A DNA stretch of 64,000 bases from JAIYDQ01 sp031411055 (GCA_031411055.1 JANOAI010000229.1:1-64000), one strand, 5' to 3'; counted from the first letter of the stretch, positions 7,660 to 17,666 are shown. Program-made: numbers and translations. The notes: a model not told the origin generated them from the letters alone.

Positions 7660-9084
7660 ATGAAAAATCGAATTTGGATTGGTGTTTTCCTTGTAGCATT
7701 CGTCGCTTTGGCCAGGGGTGGCGGTTTGTCTTGGGCCGACGATCGCCCGAACCTGATTTGGATATTGGCGGACGACCTGGGCTATGGTGATTTAGGGGTC
7801 TACGGTCAAAAGGTGATCAAGACGCCTCATATTGATCGAATGGCTGCCGAAGGGATGAAGTTTACCCAGTTCTATGCTGGAGCCACCGTTTGTGCTCCGT
7901 CACGTAGCGTCCTGATGACTGGAATGCATCATGGACACACTCGCGTTCGTGGAAACGGGGGAGGCTCCAAGCAGGCTCTCCAACCTGGCGATACGACGGT
8001 TGCTAAAGTTCTGCAACAAGCCGGTTATCGTACTGCCCTCATCGGAAAATGGGGACTTGGCGAAGAAGGAGAAGCTGCCACAGGACTTCCTCGTAAACAA
8101 GGCTTCGACCAGTTCTTCGGGTTTTTGAATCAACATCATGCTCATAATCATTTTCCCGATCACCTGTGGAGAAACGAATCGAAGGAGTTGCTTCCCAACG
8201 ACTTGGTTCCGCTTGGCGAGGATGGTGGCGGATACTCGAAAAATCCGAAGGTCTATGCCGACGATCTTATCGCGGATGAGTCGATCAAGTTCGTAACCGA
8301 AAATCGCGAGCGACCTTTCTTCTTGTATTGGAGCATGGTTGTTCCGCATGCGAACAACGAGCGGACAAAAGAACTTGGCGATGGAACCGAGGTTCCGGAC
8401 TTAGGAGAATATGCAAAGGAGGATTGGCCGGCTCAAGACAAAGGTCAAGCAGCCATGATCACGCGTATGGATAGCTATGTTGGTCGCATGATGCAGCACT
8501 TGAAGGATACGGGGCTTGCCAAGAAGACGTTGGTCATCTTTACAAGCGACAACGGACCGCATAACGAAAGCAAACATGACTTAACGCGTTTCCACCCTTC
8601 CGGACCGTTCACTGGTATTAAGAGAAGTCTTACCGATGGAGGGATCCGCGTGCCATTTATTGCGTGGTGGCCAGGAACAGTACAACCGGGGATCACCTCC
8701 AAGCATGTGGCCTACTTTGGTGATTGGATGGCGACGGCCAGTGAGCTCGCCAAGGCGACTTCGCCAACGGATATCGACTCAATCAGTATGGTGCCGACCC
8801 TTACCGGCCAATCCGATTCACAGAAATCACACGCGTTTCTCTATTGGGAATTTCACGAAGGTGGATTCAAACAAGCGGCACTTTATCAAGGACGATGGAA
8901 GGGGATTCGTACCGGAAGTCCAGATGCCAAGATCGCTTTGTATGATCAACAGAATGATGTGAGCGAGTCGGACAATGTTCGAGAAAAGCATCCGGAGATT
9001 GCGGCTAAGATCGAAGCTTATCTCTCTCAGGCCCGCTCGCCTTCTGCGAACTGGGAACCGATTTGGAAGGCCTCGAAGAAGTAG
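7660..9084 (+). CDS. secreted sulfatase (arylsulfatase A type)
   Basis: The enzyme hydrolyses sulfate esters, probably of sulfated polysaccharides, outside the cytoplasm. The ATG at 7660 gives 474 residues with a signal peptide ending near SWA; a TTG at 7627 would add an unlikely leader. Residues ADDLGYGDLG (about 37-46) hold the metal-binding aspartates. CAPSR at 78-82 is the sulfatase signature whose cysteine is converted to formylglycine. GKWGLG and TSDNGPHNE are further family motifs; the last provides metal ligands. The fold extends to the C-terminus without truncation. No maturase is nearby. Sulfatases are strongly expanded in Pirellula-type planctomycetes. Confidence 0.92.
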   Translation: MKNRIWIGVFLVAFVALARGGGLSWADDRPNLIWILADDLGYGDLGVYGQKVIKTPHIDRMAAEGMKFTQFYAGATVCAPSRSVLMTGMHHGHTRVRGNGGGSKQALQPGDTTVAKVLQQAGYRTALIGKWGLGEEGEAATGLPRKQGFDQFFGFLNQHHAHNHFPDHLWRNESKELLPNDLVPLGEDGGGYSKNPKVYADDLIADESIKFVTENRERPFFLYWSMVVPHANNERTKELGDGTEVPDLGEYAKEDWPAQDKGQAAMITRMDSYVGRMMQHLKDTGLAKKTLVIFTSDNGPHNESKHDLTRFHPSGPFTGIKRSLTDGGIRVPFIAWWPGTVQPGITSKHVAYFGDWMATASELAKATSPTDIDSISMVPTLTGQSDSQKSHAFLYWEFHEGGFKQAALYQGRWKGIRTGSPDAKIALYDQQNDVSESDNVREKHPEIAAKIEAYLSQARSPSANWEPIWKASKK

Positions 9085-9141
9085 TATCAGGACATTTGTT
9101 CAATCCGTTTTGAAGAGCATCCAAATGAGGAGTACACGCCA

Positions 9142-9810
9142 ATCGCTGATTTAGTTGTTTCGAATCTCAGTAAGTCTTACCCAACACCTGACGGGGAGCT
9201 GAAAATATTTCAGGATTTGAGTTTTCAACTCAATCGCGGCCAGAGCCTTGCCGTGACGGGGCCAAGCGGGACGGGCAAGTCGACGTTGTTGCATATCTTG
9301 GGAACGCTCGACCGACCGACTTCGGGACGTTTCGAGCTTTTGGGCGAGAATCCTCATCAGCTCAGCGAAAACGGCCAAGCCGTCTTTCGGCAAAAGCATA
9401 TCGGATTTATTTTTCAGGATCATCAACTCCTCCCGCAGCTCACCGTTCTCGAAAACGTTCTCATTCCTGCCCTCGCCACGGGGAGCGTTTCCGCCGAGCA
9501 TAAAGCGAGGGGGGGACAACTTATCGAATCAGTTGGTCTTGGACATCGAGTCAGCCATTTGCCCAGCGAATTAAGCGGTGGTGAGCGAGCACGGGCGGCC
9601 GTAGCGAGATCGCTGCTCTTGCGGCCGACGCTTGTTTTGGCCGATGAACCGACAGGCAATCTTGATCCGGCAAACGCGAAAAAGATTGGTAGCTTGTTAT
9701 TGGAACTTCAAAAACAGGAAAACACATTACTGATTGTCGTCACCCATTCGATGGAGTTGGCGGATACGATGCAACAACGTCTAGCTCTCGGAGTAACCAC
9801 GAATGCTTAA
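9142..9810 (+). CDS. ABC transporter ATP-binding protein (LolD/MacB-like)
   Basis: An ATPase with all nucleotide-binding motifs: Walker A GPSGTGKST at about 40-48, Q-loop FIFQDHQ, signature LSGGERARA, Walker B LVLADEPTGNLD and the H-loop VVTHS. The order and spacing fit the LolD/MacB/FtsE-like exporter class. The first beta strand (ADLVVSNLSKSY) is encoded upstream of the first usual start (TTG at 9217), yet no ATG, GTG or TTG exists in frame between the previous stop (9084) and it. An ATC at 9142 follows GAGGAG by nine bases and is taken here as the provisional start. No permease gene adjoins it; the stop overlaps the next start by eight bases. Confidence 0.8.
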   Translation: MADLVVSNLSKSYPTPDGELKIFQDLSFQLNRGQSLAVTGPSGTGKSTLLHILGTLDRPTSGRFELLGENPHQLSENGQAVFRQKHIGFIFQDHQLLPQLTVLENVLIPALATGSVSAEHKARGGQLIESVGLGHRVSHLPSELSGGERARAAVARSLLLRPTLVLADEPTGNLDPANAKKIGSLLLELQKQENTLLIVVTHSMELADTMQQRLALGVTTNA

Positions 9811-10846
9811 ATCTCTTTGTACTTCCTTTCTTGTCTTATTCGTTTTCGTTAATGCAACCCAAGCGACCGATCGGTTGGTTTTCGAGCCACCATCCGGTCG
9901 ACCGATCCATGGCAAACACATTGTGCTCGTTGCTGGCGACGAAGAATATCGAACCGAAGAGTCGATGCCGATGCTCGGCAAGATTTTATCGCAACGACAT
10001 GGCTTCCAATGCACTGTGTTGTTTTCGATGGGACCGGACAATGCAGACTATATTGATCCGAATAACTCAAAAGGGGTGACCGGTTTTGATGCGTTGAAGA
10101 CAGCGGATTTGATGATCATTGGGACTCGATTCCGAGATCCAGATGAAACTCAGGCGAAATATATCGGAGAGTATCTTCAGGCTGGCAAACCTGTTCTTGG
10201 ATTTCGTACTTCAACCCATGCGTTCAAGGGAAAGGGGAACTTTGGTGGCATCCCGTACGACGACTTTGGATTAAAAATCCTTGGTGAGACGTGGGTTAGT
10301 CATCACGGTAAGCACAAAGTCGAAGGAGGAAGAAGCGTTGTCGATGCAGGCGCCGAAGCAAATCCGATTCTTCGAGGGGTCGGCGAAATTTTCACCCCCT
10401 CCGATATCTATGGCGTTATCCATTTGAGCGAAGCAGATACGGTGCTTTTGCGAGGCGCAGTCACCGAAACTCTGGATCCTCAATCACCCAATGTCATCGG
10501 AGCAAAAAATGAAGTGCTCCAACCGATGGCTTGGCTCCGCCGTTATCCTCGACCTGGTGCTGATGGAAACGGCAAGTCATTTTGTACCACCGCCGGAGCA
10601 TCACTCGATTTTGTCGACGAAGATTTACGTCGCTTAGTCGTGAACGCCGCCTATCACCTCGTAGGTTTAGAGGTTCCTGAAAAGGCCGACGTAAGTTATG
10701 TCGATCCCTTCAAACCTAGTTTTTATGGCTTTATCAAAGAAGCCAACTATTGGAAGAACGCCAATCGTAAACCAGCCGACTTCGATTTAGGTAAATCCGT
10801 TCAGCAACCCGACCCGCCGAATTCTCCGGCTTGGTCGTTTCGTTAA
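9803..10846 (+). CDS. secreted ThuA-like domain protein
   Basis: A 347-residue protein with a signal peptide ending near ATQAT and a ThuA-like glutamine-amidotransferase fold. Visible markers are IVLVAGDEEYRTEESMP near residue 37, DLMIIGTRF near 98, and AGKPVLGFRTSTHAF near 133, the strand-turn region of the fold. ThuA proteins are named after a trehalose-use locus but their reaction is unclear. In planctomycetes they are often exported and linked to carbohydrate use. It overlaps the ABC ATPase gene by eight bases and the convergent U32 gene by four, so cotranscription with the ATPase is likely. Confidence 0.82.
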   Translation: MLKSLCTSFLVLFVFVNATQATDRLVFEPPSGRPIHGKHIVLVAGDEEYRTEESMPMLGKILSQRHGFQCTVLFSMGPDNADYIDPNNSKGVTGFDALKTADLMIIGTRFRDPDETQAKYIGEYLQAGKPVLGFRTSTHAFKGKGNFGGIPYDDFGLKILGETWVSHHGKHKVEGGRSVVDAGAEANPILRGVGEIFTPSDIYGVIHLSEADTVLLRGAVTETLDPQSPNVIGAKNEVLQPMAWLRRYPRPGADGNGKSFCTTAGASLDFVDEDLRRLVVNAAYHLVGLEVPEKADVSYVDPFKPSFYGFIKEANYWKNANRKPADFDLGKSVQQPDPPNSPAWSFR

Positions 10847-13389
10847 ATAATCGCCAAGGGATTTCGAGGCTGTTCCATGGTGCCGCGTGTGACGCCGACC
10901 CGATTGTCGGCTTTGAGCGCTTTCCAGACTTCACTTCCCGATACCTTTCCGGCGATCAGATCGCGATACAAACTCAAGAGCCGTCGCACATCAGCTTGCG
11001 AAGCATCGTTCAATAGCTCAATGCGGAAATCTCGGACGTTGCCCTGTAGAAGTGAAGGCACCGCTTCAGCGCCGCTTTGCGCTGTTCCGTTGTAGAGTGT
11101 ATTGCGACACCCAACATCGGCGTGAAGCACATGCTTCACTCCAATGCGATCTTCGAGCTGGACAGCCAAACGATCGCAGGGACGACCGCAGTTTGTTTTA
11201 TTGGTTCCGGGAGATAGCTCGGTACAAAAAACACAGTGCTCCATATGAAACATGGGGACATGCTGATGGATGACGATTTCTAGCCAAGATGCCGGCGTGT
11301 GTTGGATGAGCTCTAAAAGCTGATCGCGATTCAGGTCATAGGACACCGTTACACGTTCCAATCCCTGATCCATGAGCCATTCGGCCGTCAACGGATTGGT
11401 AACGTTGAGCGAAAAATCGCCAACCATCGGAATCCGATGTTCGTTGGCATATCGCACGGCGGCAAGATTGCGGACGAGCCAGCCGTCTGCCGGCTGTTTT
11501 GCCAAAGCATGGAACAATCCAAGCTCGCCCGGTTTTTGTATCCGCAAGGTTGCTAAGTAGATCTTCGCTTGGGCGGATCTCGCCATGGAAACCGCTTGCC
11601 GATAGTCACGAATGTCGTTGAATTCGACATACGCTTCGCGACAATTTTCCGATAGCACGGATTCCAACTGAATCAAGGAACGGCAAAGCACTCGGAGGAC
11701 GGGGGCAGGCGATACCACGGCTTCCGTTTTGACGGCTGAGAATTTGGATAACATGCGTTCGGCTACGCCGGCGGCTGCCACGCGCCGTTCGGGTTTCTCC
11801 GCCAACCGATTTGAAAGCTGGTCCACCATGGACTTGCGAATCAAGCCAAGTTGGCTGAAGGCAATCATGGGGCTGCCTTGAATATCGGCCGTGACATCTC
11901 GAAGGATGAAGGGTGTACCGCCAAGACGCCCCAGCTGTTCGCGAAGGAGCTCAATGCTCAGAGGATGCCTGGTTGCTTCGACCAGCGGCGACTGACTTTC
12001 GATCTTGAGTTGTTGCTCACCAAACTGGACGGTAACGCAAAGCAACTCGCCGACACGGGCGGAAATCGCAACATCAATCGACCGTCGGAAATGAGGCGCC
12101 TGACCAGAAAAAGTTGCTTTGAGTTTCTTGGATAAGCGAGGGTCATCGGTTTGCCAGATGTTTTGGCCAGGATAGAGTTCGGCGTTCCTCATCAAGCCGC
12201 GTTCAAACATCCATTCCACGCGACCAGCTTGAGGTACATCCAGGCTTTTCCCTTTCACGAAGACTTCATAGACTCGCCCACCAACTTCTTGCCCCTTGGC
12301 TCGATTTCCTTCAAAGACAACTCCGTCCCCTTTGGCAATTGGATGGGTCAATTCGACGGTGATCCGTTCTCCGCGTTGTGCGATGACTTTCCCAACTAGG
12401 ACTCCTCGTTTCGCGCTGCTATTCCCCGGGACAAGTCGCTTATGATTGCACCCTTCTAACCAGCCAGGGGAAAATCCGCGAGAAAAGCTCATTTCCAATT
12501 CTCGCTGCAACTCAAGCGATAACGTTCTAGGTTTTCGCAAAATTGCGGCATCGATCGCCTGGCGATATTGTCGAACCGTATTGGCGACATACTCGGGTGT
12601 TTTGAGTCGCCCTTCAATTTTAAAGGAGGTGACGCCGGCCTCCATCAAGTCGTGAATATGATCGTGGCCGGCCAGGTCTTGCGGCGAGAGGAAATACTGT
12701 GGCGTCTTCCGGTGGAAGGGTAGTTCTGCAGCGTTATTCATGGGTTGAACGTGAAGCTTGTAGTCGAGTCGACAGGCTTGAGCACATTGCCCGCGATTAG
12801 CCGAGCGACCGCCGAGTGACTCGCTCGTTAAACATTGACCGCTATAGGCAACGCATAGCGCCCCATGAACAAAGCATTCCAGCGGCATCGAGGTCATGGA
12901 ACTAATCTTTCGAATTTCGTCGATCGATAGTTCGCGCGCCAAAACGACGCGTTCGATATCAAGTTGTTCAATTGCAGCGATCGTCTCAGCCGAGACCATC
13001 GTCATCTGCGTGCTCGCATGAATCGATAGATCTGGGGAGATTTCTCGGATCAAGCGGACGGCGCCAATGTCCTGGACGAGGACTGCATCGACACCAGCTT
13101 CTGCTAGTCGACGCACATTCGCTTCGAGTTGCGGAAGTTCATCCGTAAAGACGAGCGTATTGAGCGTGACATAACCTTTTACGCTTCGTTGGCGAAGCAA
13201 TGTCATCAGCTCTGGAAGATCCTCGAGCGTGAAGTTATCTGCCCGCGCACGGGCGTTGAAGCCAACTTGCAAGCCGAAGTATATCGCGTCGGCACCATTC
13301 TCGATGGCCGCCTTCGCACAATCCCAATTTCCCGCTGGGGCAAGCAGCTCAAGCGCTTTCCCACTGCTGGACGAATGACTCGAAGTCAT
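10843..13389 (-). CDS. U32 family peptidase-like protein (RlhA/YdcP-like)
   Basis: The N-terminal 300 residues form the U32 domain: ELLAPAGNWDCAKAAIENGADAIYFG at the start (the AP-G and GADA-YFG motifs), then CFVHGALCVAYSGQC and GQCAQACR, whose cysteines may bind an iron-sulfur cluster, and SFKIEGRLK. The middle matches the collagenase-like extension, and the last third has a second U32-like part with EHCVFC and CGRPCD cysteines. In E. coli RlhA hydroxylates C2501 of 23S rRNA; at 848 residues this protein is longer than E. coli RlhA (about 650). An rRNA-modifying role is the best guess; proteolysis is not supported. Confidence 0.85.
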   Translation of the reverse strand: MTSSHSSSSGKALELLAPAGNWDCAKAAIENGADAIYFGLQVGFNARARADNFTLEDLPELMTLLRQRSVKGYVTLNTLVFTDELPQLEANVRRLAEAGVDAVLVQDIGAVRLIREISPDLSIHASTQMTMVSAETIAAIEQLDIERVVLARELSIDEIRKISSMTSMPLECFVHGALCVAYSGQCLTSESLGGRSANRGQCAQACRLDYKLHVQPMNNAAELPFHRKTPQYFLSPQDLAGHDHIHDLMEAGVTSFKIEGRLKTPEYVANTVRQYRQAIDAAILRKPRTLSLELQRELEMSFSRGFSPGWLEGCNHKRLVPGNSSAKRGVLVGKVIAQRGERITVELTHPIAKGDGVVFEGNRAKGQEVGGRVYEVFVKGKSLDVPQAGRVEWMFERGLMRNAELYPGQNIWQTDDPRLSKKLKATFSGQAPHFRRSIDVAISARVGELLCVTVQFGEQQLKIESQSPLVEATRHPLSIELLREQLGRLGGTPFILRDVTADIQGSPMIAFSQLGLIRKSMVDQLSNRLAEKPERRVAAAGVAERMLSKFSAVKTEAVVSPAPVLRVLCRSLIQLESVLSENCREAYVEFNDIRDYRQAVSMARSAQAKIYLATLRIQKPGELGLFHALAKQPADGWLVRNLAAVRYANEHRIPMVGDFSLNVTNPLTAEWLMDQGLERVTVSYDLNRDQLLELIQHTPASWLEIVIHQHVPMFHMEHCVFCTELSPGTNKTNCGRPCDRLAVQLEDRIGVKHVLHADVGCRNTLYNGTAQSGAEAVPSLLQGNVRDFRIELLNDASQADVRRLLSLYRDLIAGKVSGSEVWKALKADNRVGVTRGTMEQPRNPLAII

Positions 13390-13404
13390 CGGTGCCTACT
13401 TTAC

Positions 13405-13442
13405 ATTAAAAAACAAAGGCCACCTTCGAATCGAAAGTGGCC
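13405..13442 (-). terminator. Rho-independent terminator after the VWA/STN protein gene
   Basis: Read on the minus strand, an 11-bp stem (GGCCACTTTCG with CGAAGGTGGCC, one G-T pair, loop ATT; plus-strand 13418-13442) is followed by TTTGTTTTTT. It lies just downstream of the leftward gene ending at 13506 and just upstream of the start of the U32 gene, isolating the two. Confidence 0.75.
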
Positions 13443-13505
13443 AAAAACAATTGTCGTTTTCGACTTGAGCCCTCAATCATAGCTCATTTATTGGCTAGCA
13501 CCAAT

Positions 13506-16500
13506 CTAGAACGATCCACCACCACCAAAACCACCGCCTCCACCACCTCCACCACCGCCACCACCTAGGCCGCCGCCAGAACTTGAACCACCACCGGTGA
13601 TGAAGTTAAAGGTATCGATTTGCACGATGTCGAAAAACTGGGGTGGCTGGCCGAATCGAACATAACGACGATCGCCTGAAATAACCGCATTGATGAACGG
13701 CCAAACTGTACCTTGCGGTAATACGGTGATAATGGGACGGTAACCTACCGCTCCGCGAAACGGGCTAAATGGATTTACACCGCTTCCCGAGTTCGCATTC
13801 GCCGACAGGCCGGCCAAGAGAGCGCCGAGTTGATTGTTCTGGTTGTTTCCGCCGGCGTTGCCAATTTGTTGTGCCAGTACGGATCGGCTTGCCGCCAGCT
13901 TCTGTGCTTGCGACTTGGCGATTGCAATATCCGCAATTGGAGTCTCACGATGGCCATTCTTGACTGCCACTTTGATGAGCGCATCTTTTTCCGCGATCGG
14001 AATCTGCTCACGTCGATAGCTTTGTTCAGGTGTTCCAAAGTCGGTAAGGATATCGACAGTCACTTTGCCGCCAGCGACTTCGCCCCAAATTTTCTCGACC
14101 AGAATCCGGTATTCGCCGGAGAAGCCTTGCGGACAAGCATAGGTCTCCGAGAAACCTTCCTCGGAGTTTTTTATATTGGAGTTGCCGTCATTCAGCAAAA
14201 TTCCCCCGCTCAAGGTACGAGAGTTGGAGAGTGAACAAATGGTGCCGGACGGTTCTTCGACAGAAACATCAACGTCGGCTTTGCCGGTCCAACTGATGCG
14301 AACCACTAAGTCGCGCTTCATGGCGTTCTTCACGGCATCTTGGAAGATTTTTGCTTCAACAATGCGACTGTCGCGAGTCATGCGGATGAGGGTACTCTTC
14401 GCGGCGAGTTCGGCTGTTTCAACCAGTTTCATCTGGTCGTCTGGCCAAGCTTGCGATAAGACACCGACACATGTCCACTTAACGGATTCAACATCCTGAA
14501 GTTGAATGGCCAATGGCAAGGCGAGTTCATAAATGTCAGCGCGAAGTGGTTGGCATCTGGCAGCGTCACGGAGAACGAGCAAGGCTTCTTGAGGCATTCC
14601 ATGCTTAGCGAGATACTTACCAATCTTGATCGCATCTTCAACATCACCGCTAAAATCGACGGCTGACAAGAGGACACGACGAATATCCGACGCTGGATAT
14701 TCACAGACTTGCATGGACAAGCTCAGGGCTTCATACATCCAAGGTTGAGGAACGCCCTTGCGAAGGGCGAGGCTTACCATGTCGATAATGACTTGGAACT
14801 GAGGCTTGAGTTCCGTTGTTTTGCCTTGGGCCAACAAGCTCTTAGCGTGACTTAGTTGTTGATTGATTTGCTTGGTAAAGTCTTTTTCTAATCGTTCACG
14901 CTTCTGAGGATCGACGGTTGCGAGAATCTTGTCGAGCAGTTCGGTCGTTGCAACCACGTCGATTGCGTGGCTCGGTGAACCCGCTTTGGAAGTTGTGCTG
15001 GACTCCGTTTTAGAAGGCTCGTCGGAAACAGCAAACATACCACCTCCGCCTCCGCCGCCCATGCCTCCCATGCCTCCACCACCCATGCCGCCCATGCCAC
15101 CACCACCCATGCCGCCACCACCCATGCCGCCACCGCCCATACCGCCACCACCCATACCACCACCCATGCCGCCGCCCATACCGCCGCCGCCCATCGGTGG
15201 GAGTACAGGGATCACCAAATCACCGACTGGATAAATACGAAGTACTCGCGATTTGCCATTTTCTTTCGTTGTGATTTTCATGACTTCATCGTCGATAATG
15301 TAAGTCAATTCGAGCGGGTCAAGAATCAATCGCAATGCAGAACTCAGTGAGATTTCTGGAATGCCAGTCAGGGTAATCGGGTCTTCCGGCGTAGCAGTTC
15401 CACCTTCCATTGCGATCGTGTCGAGAATGATCGGAATCTGCTTTTCCGTAGCAATCGTTTCGATAGCCGTTTTGAGAGGCGTATTGGAAAATTCTGGCTT
15501 GATGTTTGTCTTCAATGAATCGTAAATGCGTTTCTCGTTGGGACTTGTACCGGCAGAAAGATCGATCGAGCCGTATCGTTCCAATCGCTTGGCGGAAAGA
15601 GCTCGCCAAACATCAGCTGGGGGATAAACCACGGGTGGATCGTCGGCAAAAGGAATGCCTGCCTTGTCGGCCAAAAGCATGGAATCAATAAAGCCTCGGC
15701 GTTTTTCGTAAATGAGATCTTGGATCGTGCGATAATTGGAGGCCAAAGAGGATTCGACTTCGACGATTCGAGCAATGGTCGACAGTGGCATCATTTCGTT
15801 GATAACGGGAGCAATTTCTGAGTTCGCTTGCTCGTACAATTGTTCCGACAGCAAAGCGTTAAATCGCTCGACCAATTGTTGTACGGCAGCAGTGTTGCGT
15901 TCGTTTTCGGCCAAAATACGTTCGGTTGAGGAGGCGTTGGCAGCTACTTCTTCGACTCGAGCGGCTTGGTCACGATAGATGGCGGACTTGCGGCTAGCCG
16001 TTTCGATCGTCGACCGGACGGTTGCTTCTAGTTTGGCACGGACTCCTGGTTCAAGATCGGAAGCCCGACGAACGTCGCTCAACAAAAGCTTAAGCGATCC
16101 TTCGGCACCCACCGGATCGCGAGCAATACCCGCCTCGGCTTCACGCAATCGAGCGCGGGTTGCCGTTTCAAATTGCTCGGCTCGCAAGCGTCGCAAACCT
16201 TCTTCTCGCGACAGTAAGTCACCAGCTGATGCGAGTTCACTCAAACCATCGAGCGACCCGCCCGAAACAGACGGCACGGCCACGGGTGCCGAAGTCGATG
16301 GGAAAGCAGGAATAGTAGAGGAAGCAGGAATTTGTACCGGAGCAGGCTGGGCTCCCGAGGGGAGTGTTTCAGGGACGGTTGTTACTTCCGCTGGAACAGG
16401 TGTCCCAAAAATATCAACCTGGGTAGTTTGAATAAACTTGGTTTTGCGAGGCAAGCTGGCCGCGTCCTGTTTTTGTTGAGCGGCATCGCGAAGACTCTGC

Positions 16501-17666
16501 GCTTCAGCATTGTTCGGGTCGCGAGCTAAAGCTTCATCGGCCAACCGAAGGGCGCTGTTGGTATCGCCACTCTGCAATGCAAAGCGACCATTTGAGACGA
16601 GTGCTTTTGCACTGTCCATGAATACAACACTCAGACCTTGCAAGGCGTCCGATCCAGCTGTCGGAAGATATAAACCTTCATCGGATTTGGATTTAGTGAC
16701 GACACCCTGCAAGAAACCGAAATCGAGACTGTTGGCTTCTTTTGTGACTTGCCATTCAATTTTTTGCGCAACGCCATTGATCTGTCCTTCAAGGGCGATT
16801 GTTACTTGGTGATTGTTGAACGCCTTCGGATTCATGCCGATCAGCACCGAATCACGATCCGAGCGAAGCGGCGGGATGGCTTTTGGAAAATGAGTGTCTA
16901 GCTCTTCTGGCAACTGGCTGGTGGTAACCCAGAAGACGGGCTCCATTGCAGCGAGGGCTAAACCTTGGCCGATTTGCTGAGTCGATGCCTGAATGTTGTC
17001 TCGAACAAAAATTCGACCGCCAGTGTGATTGGCAATGGCTGCAAGACCATCCACGTTCAGGACCGGTCCAATCGCTAGGCTCGTAACGCTGATCTTTGAT
17101 TCCACCAACTGAGCAACTAACGATTTGAATTCGTCGCGATTCAGCACATGACTTCGTGCGACACCGTCACCGATATAAACAATCGATGCGTTCGGTTCGT
17201 TTCTCAGAGTCCGGCATCCAAATCGAAACGCCGCTTCCAAATCGGTCGTTCCAAGCGGAAGTCGCTCGTCAAGTTTCTGAAATGCATCGCTAACCTCACG
17301 GCTCTTCGAAGCATGAAGACCGCCCGATAGATCGTGAGTTTCGACATCACACGCCGCAATCGCAACCTTCGCGTTGGCAGGCAAACCGTTCGTCAGTTCC
17401 CGAACGATGGCTAGTGAGTCGATTCGAGTCTGCCCCGTTTGCGATGCAGAAGTGTCGAGCAAAATCACGACACTCGGAGGCAACGCAGGAGCCATCGACT
17501 TGACGTCGGCTTGTAAACACAAGGCAAAATAGGCATCACCAGAGTTGGCTTCGAAGGTGGCCAGTCTGGCTGCTGAACCTGTTCGAGCATCGAGCGCCAT
17601 CGCATTACCTGCAATGACTCCTACCCAACCAGCGACCACCCAACCAAACCATTGAAAGCGTGACAT
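13506..17666 (-). CDS. large exported von Willebrand A / STN-like / Gly-Met-rich protein
   Basis: About 1386 residues from the ATG at 17666 (a start at 17699 would add 11). Order of parts: signal peptide; VWA domain near 40-240 with a DTSAS MIDAS motif; a TPR-like stretch; a coiled alpha-helical region near 490-700; an STN-like (secretin N-terminal type) domain with NTPLKTAIETIA and LSSALRLIL near 740-820; a Gly/Met tract (15037-15195); more TPR-like helices; a DUF2135-like sandwich (VRISWTGKADVDVSVEEP); and a C-terminal poly-Gly tail. VWA and STN parts suggest a large envelope scaffold that binds protein partners. No enzymatic motif is visible. It stands alone with its own terminator. Confidence 0.7.
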   Translation of the reverse strand: MSRFQWFGWVVAGWVGVIAGNAMALDARTGSAARLATFEANSGDAYFALCLQADVKSMAPALPPSVVILLDTSASQTGQTRIDSLAIVRELTNGLPANAKVAIAACDVETHDLSGGLHASKSREVSDAFQKLDERLPLGTTDLEAAFRFGCRTLRNEPNASIVYIGDGVARSHVLNRDEFKSLVAQLVESKISVTSLAIGPVLNVDGLAAIANHTGGRIFVRDNIQASTQQIGQGLALAAMEPVFWVTTSQLPEELDTHFPKAIPPLRSDRDSVLIGMNPKAFNNHQVTIALEGQINGVAQKIEWQVTKEANSLDFGFLQGVVTKSKSDEGLYLPTAGSDALQGLSVVFMDSAKALVSNGRFALQSGDTNSALRLADEALARDPNNAEAQSLRDAAQQKQDAASLPRKTKFIQTTQVDIFGTPVPAEVTTVPETLPSGAQPAPVQIPASSTIPAFPSTSAPVAVPSVSGGSLDGLSELASAGDLLSREEGLRRLRAEQFETATRARLREAEAGIARDPVGAEGSLKLLLSDVRRASDLEPGVRAKLEATVRSTIETASRKSAIYRDQAARVEEVAANASSTERILAENERNTAAVQQLVERFNALLSEQLYEQANSEIAPVINEMMPLSTIARIVEVESSLASNYRTIQDLIYEKRRGFIDSMLLADKAGIPFADDPPVVYPPADVWRALSAKRLERYGSIDLSAGTSPNEKRIYDSLKTNIKPEFSNTPLKTAIETIATEKQIPIILDTIAMEGGTATPEDPITLTGIPEISLSSALRLILDPLELTYIIDDEVMKITTKENGKSRVLRIYPVGDLVIPVLPPMGGGGMGGGMGGGMGGGGMGGGGMGGGGMGGGGMGGMGGGGMGGMGGGGGGGMFAVSDEPSKTESSTTSKAGSPSHAIDVVATTELLDKILATVDPQKRERLEKDFTKQINQQLSHAKSLLAQGKTTELKPQFQVIIDMVSLALRKGVPQPWMYEALSLSMQVCEYPASDIRRVLLSAVDFSGDVEDAIKIGKYLAKHGMPQEALLVLRDAARCQPLRADIYELALPLAIQLQDVESVKWTCVGVLSQAWPDDQMKLVETAELAAKSTLIRMTRDSRIVEAKIFQDAVKNAMKRDLVVRISWTGKADVDVSVEEPSGTICSLSNSRTLSGGILLNDGNSNIKNSEEGFSETYACPQGFSGEYRILVEKIWGEVAGGKVTVDILTDFGTPEQSYRREQIPIAEKDALIKVAVKNGHRETPIADIAIAKSQAQKLAASRSVLAQQIGNAGGNNQNNQLGALLAGLSANANSGSGVNPFSPFRGAVGYRPIITVLPQGTVWPFINAVISGDRRYVRFGQPPQFFDIVQIDTFNFITGGGSSSGGGLGGGGGGGGGGGGFGGGGSF
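15037..15195 (-). repeat. GGGM/GGM low-complexity tract inside the VWA/STN gene
   Basis: About 160 bases of near-perfect short tandem repeats encode runs of GGGM, GGGGM and GGM. The DNA period follows codon-scale units and is likely to vary in length between strains by slippage. It separates the STN-like domain from the C-terminal helical part. The opposite strand reads as a poly-Pro-Met frame, which is only a shadow. Confidence 0.85.

Noticed and set aside
14929..15234. Pro-rich frame (PPMPPPPM repeats)
   Set aside because: It is the reverse reading of the Gly/Met tract of the VWA/STN gene.
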